This document shows positions 1 to 7,124 of a stretch of DNA of 12,196 nucleotides, piece after piece (the first letter of the stretch is position 1; every line of letters begins with the position of its first letter). The stretch comes from Microbacteriaceae bacterium (GTDB taxonomy: Bacteria > Actinomycetota > Actinomycetes > Actinomycetales > Microbacteriaceae), in assembly GCA_026785785.1 (NCBI GenBank), contig JAJAZI010000099.1, forward strand, positions 1 to 12,196, written 5' to 3'. The position numbers were made by a program, and so were the translations under genes. The notes beneath the pieces are model-generated. The model worked only from the letters and a program-made list of their open reading frames with translations, had not been told where the DNA came from and did no database searches.

Positions 1-71
1 ATCTCTCCCGTGAGATTGCGCACGACTCCGTCGGGCTTGATCAGAACGAGTGTTTCTTCGACGTGCGTCAT
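1..71 (-). CDS. ndk: Nucleoside diphosphate kinase, N-terminal fragment (runs off the left edge)
   Basis: Only the first 23 codons are in the window; they read MTHVEETLVLIKPDGVVRNL followed by TGE. The segment LVLIKPDGVxRxLxGE is the conserved first strand and helix of nucleoside diphosphate kinases, which transfer the gamma-phosphate of ATP to nucleoside diphosphates through a phosphohistidine. That catalytic histidine would lie beyond the edge. The ATG at 71..69 overlaps the TGA of the upstream DUF4233 gene as ATGA, and an AAGGA sits six bases before the start, so translation is probably coupled. The order folC–DUF4233–ndk is common in actinobacteria and supports the call despite the short length. 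Confidence 0.9.
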   Translation of the reverse strand, partial: MTHVEETLVLIKPDGVVRNLTGE

Positions 72-481
72 GGGGTGTCCTTCGTGTCGGTGGTGGGGGT
101 GTCGGCGGTGTCATCGGGGAAGAGCGCAGCGTTTCGCGCGTCGAGTCGCCCACCGGTGATGAAGCAGTAGGTCCACAGGGCCACGAAGATGGCGCCGATC
201 CCGAACATGAGCGGCTCCAGCAGGCCGGTGAGGATGATGACGATCTGCATCAGCCAGCCGACCCAGACCGCCCACGAGTAGCGCAGGACGCGCCCGAGGG
301 CGATGAGAATCAGGAACAGCACTCCCCCGCCGATGAACGCCGCGGCGGGAGGAAGCGCGTCGAGCGCGAACACGACGAGGGTCAGGAAGAAAACCAGTAG
401 AGCCTCGAGCACCAGCACGATCGAGAGCAGCGATTCGGTGGCCGATCGGCGCCGCGGCGACCGGCGTTCGCGCGGGCTCAC
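68..481 (-). CDS. DUF4233 family small integral membrane protein
   Basis: A 137-residue protein with a basic, arginine-rich N-terminus (residues 1–13), four predicted membrane segments (about 17–40, 46–66, 69–88 and 91–110) and an acidic Thr/Asp-rich tail (residues 122–137). Length, topology and position between folC and ndk match the DUF4233 family, whose biochemical role is unknown to me. The start is GTG at 481..479, which overlaps the folC stop as GTGA; the stop overlaps the ndk ATG. The positive N-terminus suggests cytoplasmic ends by the positive-inside rule. No catalytic motif is visible. Its constant place in a folate/nucleotide operon hints at a linked role, but that is association only. 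Confidence 0.85.
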   Translation of the reverse strand: MSPRERRSPRRRSATESLLSIVLVLEALLVFFLTLVVFALDALPPAAAFIGGGVLFLILIALGRVLRYSWAVWVGWLMQIVIILTGLLEPLMFGIGAIFVALWTYCFITGGRLDARNAALFPDDTADTPTTDTKDTP

Positions 482-1869
482 CTCTTCCAGCCCTCGCGAT
501 CGGCGATGGCGATCGCGTCACCGACAAGGGTGATCGACCCGGTGACGAGCACGGCCCGCTTCGGGGCTCCCCCGGCCCACTCGCGGGCGCTGGCGAGGGC
601 CTCCTCGGCGTCGGCGAAGACCTCGTACGACTCGGGGCCGGCGACCTCGCGCACGATCTCGCCCAGCTCGTCCTCGTCGATGGCACGCGCGGAGCTGGAC
701 CGGGTGACGTGGAAACGGCTCGCGATGGGTGTGAGTGCGGCGATGATGCCGGCGGCGTCCTTCTCCTCGAGCGCGCCGACGACGACGCAGATCTCGTCGA
801 AGGTGAAGTAGGCCGCGACCGCCGAGGCGAGTGCGCGTGCCCCGTCGGGGTTGTGCGCGGCATCCACGAGTACGCTCGGCTCGACCCCGAGCACCTGAAG
901 CCGTCCCGGTGAAGTGGCCGTGCCGATGCCCTCGGCGAGAACGTCTCCCACGAGCATCTGACTGCCGCCACCGAGGAATGATTCCACTGCGGCGATCGCG
1001 ACCGCAGCGTTCTGCGCCTGGTGGTCGCCGAACAGCGGCAGGAAGAGGTCGCGGTAGGTGCCGGCGAGCCCCTTGACGCTGATCACCTGTCCGCCGACCG
1101 CGACGGAGTTCTCGATCAGACCGAAATCCTCGCCCTGGGCGACGACGGTCGACTCGGTGAGCTCGGCCGCGTGCCGGAGCACCGCGAGTGCGTCGGGCTG
1201 CTGCGCGGCGGTGACAACGCTCGCGAGGGGCTTGATGATGCCCGACTTAGTCTTGGCGATCTCGAGAACGGTGTTGCCGAGGCGCGCGGTGTGGTCGAGC
1301 GAGATCGGGGTGAACACCGCGACCTGGCCGTCGCCGACATTGGTGGAGTCCCATTCGCCGCCCATACCGACCTCGATCACGGCGACGTCGACCGGCGCAT
1401 CCGCGAAGCACGCGAACGCAAGCGCGGTGAGCGCCTCGAAATAGGTGAGTGCGAGCTCGCCCGCCTCGATGAGCTCGTTGTCGACCATCGCGATGTACGG
1501 CGCGATGTCGTCCCAGTTGGCGACGAAGGCCTCGTTCGAGATCGGATCGCCGTCGATCACGATGCGCTCGTTGACGCGCAGGAGGTGCGGGCTGATCATC
1601 AGTCCCGTGCGGAGCCCGTACGCGCGCAGGATGCTCTCGGTGATGCGGCTCGTGCTCGACTTGCCGTTCGTTCCCGTGATGTGGATGATCGGGTAGGTGC
1701 GCTGCGGGTCGCCGAGCAGCTCGAGGACCTTGCGGGTCGGCCCGAGCCGCGGCTGCGGGTTGGCCTCGCCAATGCGGGCCAGCAGCTCGCCGTAGACACG
1801 GTCGGCCTGCGCCTGGAAGAGCGCATCGTTGCTCAGTTCAGAATCTTCTGCGTCGCGGTTCTTAGACAT
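478..1869 (-). CDS. folC: Bifunctional folylpolyglutamate synthase / dihydrofolate synthase
   Basis: A 463-residue Mur-ligase-family enzyme that adds glutamate to folates, and in most bacteria also joins glutamate to dihydropteroate. Visible motifs are the P-loop TGTNGKSS (residues 65–72), the SPHL element (93–96), [12 protein letters not shown] (166–177), SLDH (190–193), [10 protein letters not shown] (205–214), the H-containing GDHQAQNAA (281–289) and DAAHNPDG (336–343), which opens the C-terminal glutamate-ligase domain. Length is normal. The ATG at 1869 is chosen because it starts a conserved-length protein and has AAGGGG seven bases upstream; the frame stays open to 2046, but that extension lies inside ileS and looks non-native. 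It overlaps the ileS stop by eight bases (ATGTCTAA), indicating coupled translation in the same operon. Confidence 0.95.
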   Translation of the reverse strand: MSKNRDAEDSELSNDALFQAQADRVYGELLARIGEANPQPRLGPTRKVLELLGDPQRTYPIIHITGTNGKSSTSRITESILRAYGLRTGLMISPHLLRVNERIVIDGDPISNEAFVANWDDIAPYIAMVDNELIEAGELALTYFEALTALAFACFADAPVDVAVIEVGMGGEWDSTNVGDGQVAVFTPISLDHTARLGNTVLEIAKTKSGIIKPLASVVTAAQQPDALAVLRHAAELTESTVVAQGEDFGLIENSVAVGGQVISVKGLAGTYRDLFLPLFGDHQAQNAAVAIAAVESFLGGGSQMLVGDVLAEGIGTATSPGRLQVLGVEPSVLVDAAHNPDGARALASAVAAYFTFDEICVVVGALEEKDAAGIIAALTPIASRFHVTRSSSARAIDEDELGEIVREVAGPESYEVFADAEEALASAREWAGGAPKRAVLVTGSITLVGDAIAIADREGWKR

Positions 1870-4800
1870 TGACACCCCTTCCGTGCACCGACAGCTCGAT
1901 GACGATTGCTTCGTTGTTGGAGTAGCGCTCGGCGGGCACTGTGGCCCGGTAGGCACCCGCCTCGCCGGCGACGGCGGCGGCCGTGTCGAGTTGGACGGGG
2001 GCGTGCCAGGAAGTGGCGAGTGTGGTCGCGAGCGTTTCCTCGCCAATCATGCTCGCATAGGCCCGGGTTCCGGCCCATTCCGACTCGGAGCCGAATGCCA
2101 GGCTCAGGTCGATCCGGTCGCTCACCTTGAGCCCGGCGGCCTTGCGGGTGTCCTGGATCGCCCGCACGAGGTCGCGGGCCAGGCCCTCCGCCTCGAGCTC
2201 CGGTGTGGTCGCGGTGTCGAGCAGCACGAATCCGCCGCCGGGCAGGAACTCGATCGCCTTCGAGTCATCCGCCGCCTGCAGTTCGAGCTCGAACTCGCCC
2301 GGAAGCAGCTCGATGCCGCCGACGACGACTCCGCCGCCGGTCTGCTGCCAGTCGCCGGACTTCGACGCCCTGATCACGGCCTGCACGTTCTTGCCGATCC
2401 GCGGGCCGACGACCCGGGAGTTCACGCTGAGGCGCTTCGTGATGCCGAACTCACCGAGGCTCGACTCCTCGAGCACCCGTAGCGAGACCTTCTTCACGTT
2501 GAGCTCGTCGCGCAGGATGTCGGAGAAGTCGGCCAGCCCGTCCAGCGACTCGGCGACGACCGTGAGCTCGGCCAGCGGAAGCCGCACCCGCTTCCCGGTC
2601 GCCTTGCGCAGGGCGAGCGCCGAGGAGGCGATCTCCCGCACCCGGTCCATCGCACTGACGAGCGTGGTGTCCGCGGGGAACGCCTCAGCGTCAGGCCAGT
2701 CGGTGAGGTGAACGCTGCGGCCGCCGGTGAGGCCCTGCCAGATCTCCTCGCCGATGAGCGGGATGAGCGGGGCGGCGACGCGGGTCACCGTCTCGAGCAC
2801 GGTGTAGAGCGTGTCGAATCCGTCGCGGTCGTTGCCCGCCCAGAACCGGTCGCGGCTGCGGCGCACGTACCAGTTGGTGAGCACATCGGCGAAGTCGCGC
2901 AGGGTCGCTGTAGCTGCCGGGCTGTCGAGCGCCTCCAACTGCGCCTCGACCTCCTCGATGAGCAGGCGGGTCTTGGCGAGCAGGTACCGGTCGAGCACAT
3001 CGTTCGAGTCGGTGCGCCAGGTCGCGTCGTATCCGGCGGCGTTCGCGTAGAGGGTGAAGAAGTACCAGGTGTTCCAGACCGGCAGGATGAACTGCCGCAC
3101 GGATTCGCGGATGCCCTCCTCGGTCACGACGAGGTTGCCGCCGCGGATCACCGAGCTCGACATGAGGAACCAGCGCATCGCATCCGCCCCGTCACGGTCG
3201 AAGACCTCACTGACGTTCGGGTAGTTGTTGAGGCTCTTCGACATCTTCTGCCCGTCGGAGCCGAGCACGATGCCGTGGCTCACGACGTTACTGAACGCGG
3301 GGCGGTCGAAGATCCCGGTGGACAGGGCGTGCAGGGTGTAGAACCAGCCGCGCGTCTGGCCGATGTACTCGACGATGAAGTCGGCGGGGTTGTGGTTCTC
3401 GAACCAGTCCTGGTTCTCGAACGGGTAGTGCACCTGCGCGAACGGCATCGAGCCGGAGTCGAACCAGACGTCGAGCACGTCCTCGATGCGGCGCATCGTC
3501 GATCTGCCGGTCGGGTCGTCCGGGTTGGGGCGGGTGAGCTCGTCGATGTAGGGACGGTGCAGGTCGGTTGGGCGCACCCCGAAGTCCGCCTCGAGCTCGT
3601 CGAGCGAGCCGTAGACGTCGATGCGGGGGTACGCGGGATCGTCGCTCTTCCACACCGGGATGGGGGATCCCCAGTAGCGGTTGCGGGAGATCGACCAGTC
3701 TCGGGCATTGCCGATCCACTTGCCGAACTGACCGTGCTTGACGTTCTCGGGCACCCAGTTGATCTGCTCATTGAGCTCGCCCATCCGGTCGCGGAACTGG
3801 GTCACGCGCACGAACCAGCTCGAGACGGCCTTGTAGATGAGCGGGTTGCGACAGCGCCAGCAGTGCGGGTAACTGTGCTCGTAGCTGGCGAGGCGCAGCA
3901 GGCGCCCGCCGGTGCGCAGAAGCTGGATGAGCGTCTTGTTGGCGTCGAAAACCTGGAGCCCCGCGACTTCCTCGATCTGTGGCAGGAACTTGCCGCCGTC
4001 GTCGACCGAGATGATGACGGGGATGCCGGCGGCGGCGCACACGATCTGGTCGTCCTCGCCATAGGCGGGCGCCTGGTGCACGATACCGGTGCCCTCGCCT
4101 GTCGCGACGTAGTCCGCGACGAGGATCTGCCACGCCTTCTCGGTGCCCCACTCCCGGGTGTCGGCGTAGTAGTCCCACAGCCGGTCGTAGGTGACGCCGT
4201 CGAGCTCGCGGCCGAGCACCGTCGAGGTGACGGCGGAGCGGGCCTCCTCGATCGAGGCGTAGCCGAGGTCCTTGAGGTAGGCGCCGACGGTGTCGCTCGC
4301 GAGTAGGTAGGAGGCCACCCCCTCGGCCGATCCGTCGCCGGCGCCGAGCGGGCCACTCGGGATCACGGAGTACTGGATGTCGGGCCCGACGGCGAGGGCG
4401 GCGTTCGTGGGTAGCGTCCACGGTGTGGTCGTCCAGGCGAGGGCGCGCACGGCGGTGAGGCCGAGCGCCTCGGCCTTGACGCCGTCGAGCGGGAAGGTGA
4501 CCGTGACCGACTGGTCCTGGCGCATCTTGTAGACGTCGTCGTCCATGCGCAGCTCATGGTTCGACAGCGGGGTCTGGTCGTGCCAGCAATAGGGAAGCAC
4601 GCGGAATCCCTCGTAGGCGAGGCCCTTGTCGTGCAGCTGCTTGAAGGCCCAGATCACGGACTCCATGAAGGTGACGTCGAGGGTCTTGTAGTCGTTCTCG
4701 AAGTCGACCCAGCGGGCCTGCCGCGTGACGTACTCCTCCCATTCTCCGGTGTACTCCAGCACCGATTTGCGGGCCACATCATTGAACGCGGCGATGCCCA

Positions 4801-5167
4801 TCTCGTCGATCTGGTGCTTCTCGGTGATGCCGAGCTGGCGCATCGCCTCGAGCTCGGCGGGCAGCCCGTGGGTGTCCCAGCCGAATCGGCGGTGCACCTG
4901 CAGCCCGCGCATGGTCTGGAACCTCGGGAACAGGTCCTTCGCGTACCCGGTGAGGAGATGGCCGTAATGGGGCAGTCCGTTAGCGAACGGCGGTCCGTCG
5001 TAGAAGGTCCACTCGCGGCAGCCCTCGCGGTTCTCGATCGACGCGCGGAAGGTCTCGTCGCCCTTCCAGAAGGAAAGGATGCCGCGCTCGATGGCCGGGA
5101 AGTTCGGCGACGGCGAAACCGCCCGCGGTACACCGGCGTCCACACTTGATCCCTTGGGGTAGTTCAT
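1862..5167 (-). CDS. ileS: Isoleucyl-tRNA synthetase, type 2 (IleRS2-like)
   Basis: A 1101-residue class I aminoacyl-tRNA synthetase that charges tRNA-Ile in the cytoplasm. The HIGH motif appears as HYGH (residues 67–70) after [20 protein letters not shown] is at 97–106. The CP1 editing domain carries [10 protein letters not shown] (246–255). [10 protein letters not shown] is at 491–500 and KMSKS at 641–645. The C-terminal part is the anticodon-binding domain and lacks a clear Cys-rich zinc finger like that ending many bacterial type 1 enzymes. Overall length and the GLPHYGH form resemble the eukaryote-like IleRS2 class found in mycobacteria, which is generally less sensitive to mupirocin; that is family knowledge, not shown here. 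The ATG at 5167 has GAGGAG four bases upstream, which lies in the T-box sequestrator. First gene of the folC–ndk operon. Confidence 0.97.
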   Translation of the reverse strand: MNYPKGSSVDAGVPRAVSPSPNFPAIERGILSFWKGDETFRASIENREGCREWTFYDGPPFANGLPHYGHLLTGYAKDLFPRFQTMRGLQVHRRFGWDTHGLPAELEAMRQLGITEKHQIDEMGIAAFNDVARKSVLEYTGEWEEYVTRQARWVDFENDYKTLDVTFMESVIWAFKQLHDKGLAYEGFRVLPYCWHDQTPLSNHELRMDDDVYKMRQDQSVTVTFPLDGVKAEALGLTAVRALAWTTTPWTLPTNAALAVGPDIQYSVIPSGPLGAGDGSAEGVASYLLASDTVGAYLKDLGYASIEEARSAVTSTVLGRELDGVTYDRLWDYYADTREWGTEKAWQILVADYVATGEGTGIVHQAPAYGEDDQIVCAAAGIPVIISVDDGGKFLPQIEEVAGLQVFDANKTLIQLLRTGGRLLRLASYEHSYPHCWRCRNPLIYKAVSSWFVRVTQFRDRMGELNEQINWVPENVKHGQFGKWIGNARDWSISRNRYWGSPIPVWKSDDPAYPRIDVYGSLDELEADFGVRPTDLHRPYIDELTRPNPDDPTGRSTMRRIEDVLDVWFDSGSMPFAQVHYPFENQDWFENHNPADFIVEYIGQTRGWFYTLHALSTGIFDRPAFSNVVSHGIVLGSDGQKMSKSLNNYPNVSEVFDRDGADAMRWFLMSSSVIRGGNLVVTEEGIRESVRQFILPVWNTWYFFTLYANAAGYDATWRTDSNDVLDRYLLAKTRLLIEEVEAQLEALDSPAATATLRDFADVLTNWYVRRSRDRFWAGNDRDGFDTLYTVLETVTRVAAPLIPLIGEEIWQGLTGGRSVHLTDWPDAEAFPADTTLVSAMDRVREIASSALALRKATGKRVRLPLAELTVVAESLDGLADFSDILRDELNVKKVSLRVLEESSLGEFGITKRLSVNSRVVGPRIGKNVQAVIRASKSGDWQQTGGGVVVGGIELLPGEFELELQAADDSKAIEFLPGGGFVLLDTATTPELEAEGLARDLVRAIQDTRKAAGLKVSDRIDLSLAFGSESEWAGTRAYASMIGEETLATTLATSWHAPVQLDTAAAVAGEAGAYRATVPAERYSNNEAIVIELSVHGRGVNV

Positions 5168-5395
5168 ATCTCTCCTCGGCAGGCTTGGTGCACAGTGGGC
5201 CTGTGCTGCACGAGGACGATTCCCCGGCCGTCAGACCGGGATGTCGCGATACCACCCCGCTTGCCCCACGAGAAGTGGAACCGCTCATTTCGTTGGCGTT
5301 GACGGGCCAGACCCGCTCGGTTCTACCGGGCCGATTCCGTGGGGATTCAGCCGTTCTTCCGAGGACTCCCCGGTGATGGCCGGATCGCTGTCGAT
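5168..5395 (-). promoter_or_regulatory. Isoleucine T-box riboswitch leader of ileS, ultrashort Stem I, translational type
   Basis: Read on the minus strand, the leader starts about 12 bases before a mini-hairpin CCGG (5383..5380), loop CCATCA (5379..5374), CCGG (5373..5370). The loop holds AUC at 5377..5375, an Ile codon that would pair with the tRNA-Ile anticodon. Further on, hairpins CGGG/CCCG (stem II region) and CCAC/GTGG (near 5278–5267) occur. The core GGGGTGGTATCGCG follows, with UGGU at 5254..5251, suited to the tRNA acceptor end ACCA with discriminator A. No terminator T-run follows. Instead TCCTCG (5216..5211) can pair with CGAGGA (5178..5173), which contains the ileS Shine-Dalgarno, enclosing a GCACAG/CTGTGC hairpin. 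This fits the known actinobacterial ileS T-boxes that control translation: uncharged tRNA-Ile should free the ribosome site. The exact 5' end is inferred. Confidence 0.9.
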
Positions 5396-5401
5396 GTGTC
5401 G

Positions 5402-5431
5402 ATTGTAGCCGGATGCTCGGCGAGTTCATCA
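5402..5431 (-). promoter_or_regulatory. Candidate ileS promoter
   Basis: On the minus strand TACAAT (5407..5402) matches the -10 consensus in five of six bases. The -35 region is weak: TGATGA at 18-base spacing. A start site 7–9 bases downstream of the -10 would fall at about 5395, just before Stem I of the T-box. That fit is the main support. Confidence 0.55.
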
Positions 5432-5493
5432 CAAACGCACAACGGTCACCGCCGCCCCCGATCACTGCCAGCGCGTCGCTACGGCCCTGTCTA

Positions 5494-5511
5494 CCCCCGT
5501 GAATGCGGGGG
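5494..5511. repeat. Inverted repeat / hairpin CCCCCG–CGGGGG
   Basis: Perfect six-base arms, CCCCCG at 5494–5499 and CGGGGG at 5506–5511, around the loop TGATG-like TGAATG. There is no T-run on either side, so a terminator is unlikely. It could be an operator or an RNA structure; function unknown. Confidence 0.5.
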
Positions 5512-5552
5512 CGTGACGGTCGGGATAAATGCCTTCGCATCGAACCGGCGGC

Positions 5553-5558
5553 TAGACT
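5553..5558 (+). promoter_or_regulatory. Possible -10 box (TAGACT) upstream of proV
   Basis: GGCTAGACTCG has the TAGACT form often seen at actinobacterial -10 sites. No acceptable -35 lies 16–19 bases upstream. If used, it would give a leader of about 240 bases before the proV start, containing the hairpins at 5640–5665. Confidence 0.3.
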
Positions 5559-5639
5559 CGTCCACGAACTCGTCACCACCCCACACCAAGGCCGCGGCCC
5601 AGGACAGTCCCGAAACAGGGTTTTTCTGAGGCGTATGGT

Positions 5640-5665
5640 CGTGAAATCACGCAGCCCTTTGGCTG
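5640..5665. repeat. Two adjacent short inverted repeats
   Basis: CGTGA-AA-TCACG (5640–5651) is a perfect inverted repeat with a two-base centre, the typical size of a dimeric regulator half-site pair. It is followed at once by CAGCC-CTTT-GGCTG (5652–5665), a five-base-pair hairpin with a four-base loop. Neither is followed by a real T-run. They could be an operator and/or leader RNA structure for proVWX; no regulator family was recognised. Confidence 0.45.
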
Positions 5666-5730
5666 TTCTGCACAAGTCTTGCTCGCCGCTGGCACCCTCT
5701 GTGTCGCCGCTTGAGTAGCCACTCGCACTG

Positions 5731-5760
5731 TTGATTCCGACCCGTCCACGACAGCAAAGT
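5731..5760 (+). promoter_or_regulatory. Candidate proV promoter
   Basis: TTGATT (5731–5736) resembles a -35 box and CAAAGT (5755–5760) a poor -10, with 18-base spacing. A start near 5767 would give a leader of roughly 40 bases. The -10 matches consensus in only three of six positions, so this is tentative. Confidence 0.35.
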
Positions 5761-5794
5761 CACGTCGCGGGACTTCTCTCTGCGTGCGTGCGCC

Positions 5795-5800
5795 AAAGGA
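5795..5800 (+). promoter_or_regulatory. proV ribosome binding site (decides the start)
   Basis: AAAGGA ends four bases before the GTG at 5805. The earlier in-frame GTG at 5784 has no purine-rich site at proper distance, so the 5805 start is preferred. Confidence 0.7.
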
Positions 5801-5804
5801 AAAC

Positions 5805-7124
5805 GTGAGCAGCACCTCTTCAGTTTCAGTTTCAGTTTCAGTCAGGAATTTGTACAAGGTCTTCGGGCGACGCCCGAAGGATGCCGTCACACAGCTCCAA
5901 TCCGGCGCCAGTCGCTCCGAATTGGGGCCGCACGAGACTGCCGCCGTCATCGATGCCTCGTTCGACGTGAAGAAGGGTGAGATCTTTGTCGTGATGGGCC
6001 TGTCCGGTTCGGGCAAGTCCACACTCATTCGCACCCTCAACGGCCTGCTCGAGCCGACGAGCGGATCCGTCGCCGTCAACGGCATCGACATCTCCAACGT
6101 GCCGGCCGCGAAGCTCCGCGAGGTGCGCCAGAAGAACGTCTCGATGGTCTTCCAGCACTTCGCGCTCTTTCCCCACCGCACCGTGCTCGACAACGCCGCC
6201 TACGGCCTCGAGGTGCAGGGCGTTCGCCGTGCCGAGCGACTCGAGCGGGCCCGCAAGATCGTGAACATCGTCGGGCTCGATGGCTGGGCCGACAAGTACC
6301 CGTCCGAGCTCTCCGGCGGCATGCAGCAGCGCGTCGGCCTCGCCCGCGCCCTCGCCACCGAGACCGACATCCTGCTCATGGACGAGGCGTTCTCGGCGCT
6401 CGACCCGCTCATCCGACGCGAGATGCAGGAGCAGTTGCTCGAACTGCAGGCCGAACTCGGCAAGACGATAATCTTCATCACGCACGACCTCAACGAGGCT
6501 ATGTTCCTCGGTGATCGCATTGCCGTCATGCGCAACGGCCGCATCGTACAGATCGGAACCCCAGAAGACATCCTCACCGACCCGGCGAATGACTACGTCG
6601 CCCAGTTCGTGCAGGACGTTGACCGCGCCCGCGTGCTCACCGCCGGGGCAGTCATGGAGCCGGCGCGCGCCGTCGTACCGCTCAGTGCAGGACCGCGCAG
6701 TGCGCTGCGGGTCATGCGTGACCTGCAGGCCGGGGCCGCGTTCGTGCTCGGCCCAGGCCGCACCCTGCTCGGCGTCGTGAGCGACCGGCACGTAATGCGT
6801 CAAGTCAAGAGCAACGAGACCGACCTCTCCCGGGTCATCAACCAGGAGCACGCGTCAGTGCCGGCGGATGCCGCGCTCGTCGACCTGTTCGAGCTCGCCG
6901 TCGAGAGCCCGCTGCCCATCGCCGTCATCGACGACAAGCGTCGCCTGCTCGGCGTGATCCCCCGGGTCACGCTGCTCGCCGCGCTCGGGAACGTGCCGAC
7001 GAACACGACTCCCATCAACATCATCGAGCCCGTGTCGATCATCCCGGATGCCGAGCTCGACGCGATGCTCGCCAGCCCCGAACTCACCTCTGCCGCAGCA
7101 TCTACCGAGGGGACCCTCGCATGA
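5805..7124 (+). CDS. proV: Glycine betaine/proline-type ABC importer, ATP-binding subunit with CBS domains
   Basis: A 439-residue cytoplasmic ATPase that powers uptake of compatible solutes (glycine betaine, proline or relatives) through ProW. Motifs: Walker A GLSGSGKST (65–73), Q-loop Q117 in VFQHFALFPH, signature LSGGMQQR (169–176), Walker B ILLMDEAFSALD with D193 and E194, and switch H227. The pre-Walker segment LYKVFGRRPKDAV is characteristic of ProV/OpuAA rather than of general amino acid ATPases. Residues about 280–400 form a degenerate CBS pair, which in related systems senses ionic strength or nucleotides. The start is GTG at 5805. Residues 6–13 are a Ser-Val repeat encoded by four TTCAGT units, absent from the usual family N-terminus. 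The TGA overlaps the proW ATG (ATGA). Confidence 0.95.
   Translation: MSSTSSVSVSVSVRNLYKVFGRRPKDAVTQLQSGASRSELGPHETAAVIDASFDVKKGEIFVVMGLSGSGKSTLIRTLNGLLEPTSGSVAVNGIDISNVPAAKLREVRQKNVSMVFQHFALFPHRTVLDNAAYGLEVQGVRRAERLERARKIVNIVGLDGWADKYPSELSGGMQQRVGLARALATETDILLMDEAFSALDPLIRREMQEQLLELQAELGKTIIFITHDLNEAMFLGDRIAVMRNGRIVQIGTPEDILTDPANDYVAQFVQDVDRARVLTAGAVMEPARAVVPLSAGPRSALRVMRDLQAGAAFVLGPGRTLLGVVSDRHVMRQVKSNETDLSRVINQEHASVPADAALVDLFELAVESPLPIAVIDDKRRLLGVIPRVTLLAALGNVPTNTTPINIIEPVSIIPDAELDAMLASPELTSAAASTEGTLA
5819..5842 (+). repeat. Tandem hexanucleotide repeat, four TTCAGT units, inside proV
   Basis: Four perfect head-to-tail copies of TTCAGT begin 15 bases into proV. Read in frame they give alternating Ser-Val residues (TCA and GTT codons). 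A change of one unit would add or remove one Val-Ser pair without shifting the frame. The codons TCA and GTT are uncommon in the surrounding GC-rich genes. Confidence 0.9.
5861..5879 (+). repeat. Perfect 9-base inverted repeat early in proV
   Basis: CTTCGGGCG (5861–5869) and CGCCCGAAG (5871–5879) are exact inverted arms around one A. It encodes F-G-R-R-P-K within the ProV N-terminal motif. In mRNA it could form an eight-base-pair hairpin with a three-base loop about 55 bases after the start codon. Confidence 0.8.

Larger units (their letters stand above)
5408..5804. other. Divergent non-coding spacer between ileS and proV
   Basis: About 400 bases with no convincing gene in any frame: short open frames here lack ribosome sites and recognisable protein sequence. 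Composition is less GC-rich near 5600–5670 than in the flanking genes. Besides the ileS promoter region it holds a CCCCCG hairpin (5494–5511), a perfect 10-base palindrome GGCCGCGGCC (5590–5599), a pair of adjacent small hairpins (5640–5665) and weak plus-strand promoter candidates. It should contain the osmotic control sites for proVWX, but no known operator was recognised. Confidence 0.6.

Noticed and set aside
1870..2046. Upstream extension of folC in the same frame.
   Set aside because: It lies entirely within ileS, is Pro/Ser/Arg-rich and absent from FolC proteins; the ATG at 1869 has a good ribosome site.
2708..4306. Long open frame on the plus strand inside ileS.
   Set aside because: It is the complement of a clearly conserved synthetase; the translation is Arg/Val/Asp-rich without motifs, as expected for antisense frames in GC-rich genes.
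5541..5565. Resemblance of CGAACCGGCGGCTAGACTCG to the 3' conserved part of the ydaO/c-di-AMP riboswitch, which often precedes osmolyte transporters.
   Set aside because: The upstream conserved blocks and matching outer helix were not found, and the ileS promoter occupies the space they would need. The TAGACT is as well explained by a -10 box. A covariance search with RF00379 would settle it.
5609..5625. CCC-GAAACA-GGG-TTTTT, looking like a terminator.
   Set aside because: The stem has only three base pairs and no gene ends nearby on either strand.
5339..5629. Possible small plus-strand protein in the divergent spacer.
   Set aside because: It overlaps the T-box Stem I and ileS promoter on the other strand, lacks a ribosome site and has no recognisable sequence.
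5784..5804. Earlier GTG start for proV at 5784.
   Set aside because: No ribosome site at suitable distance, whereas AAAGGA precedes the GTG at 5805.
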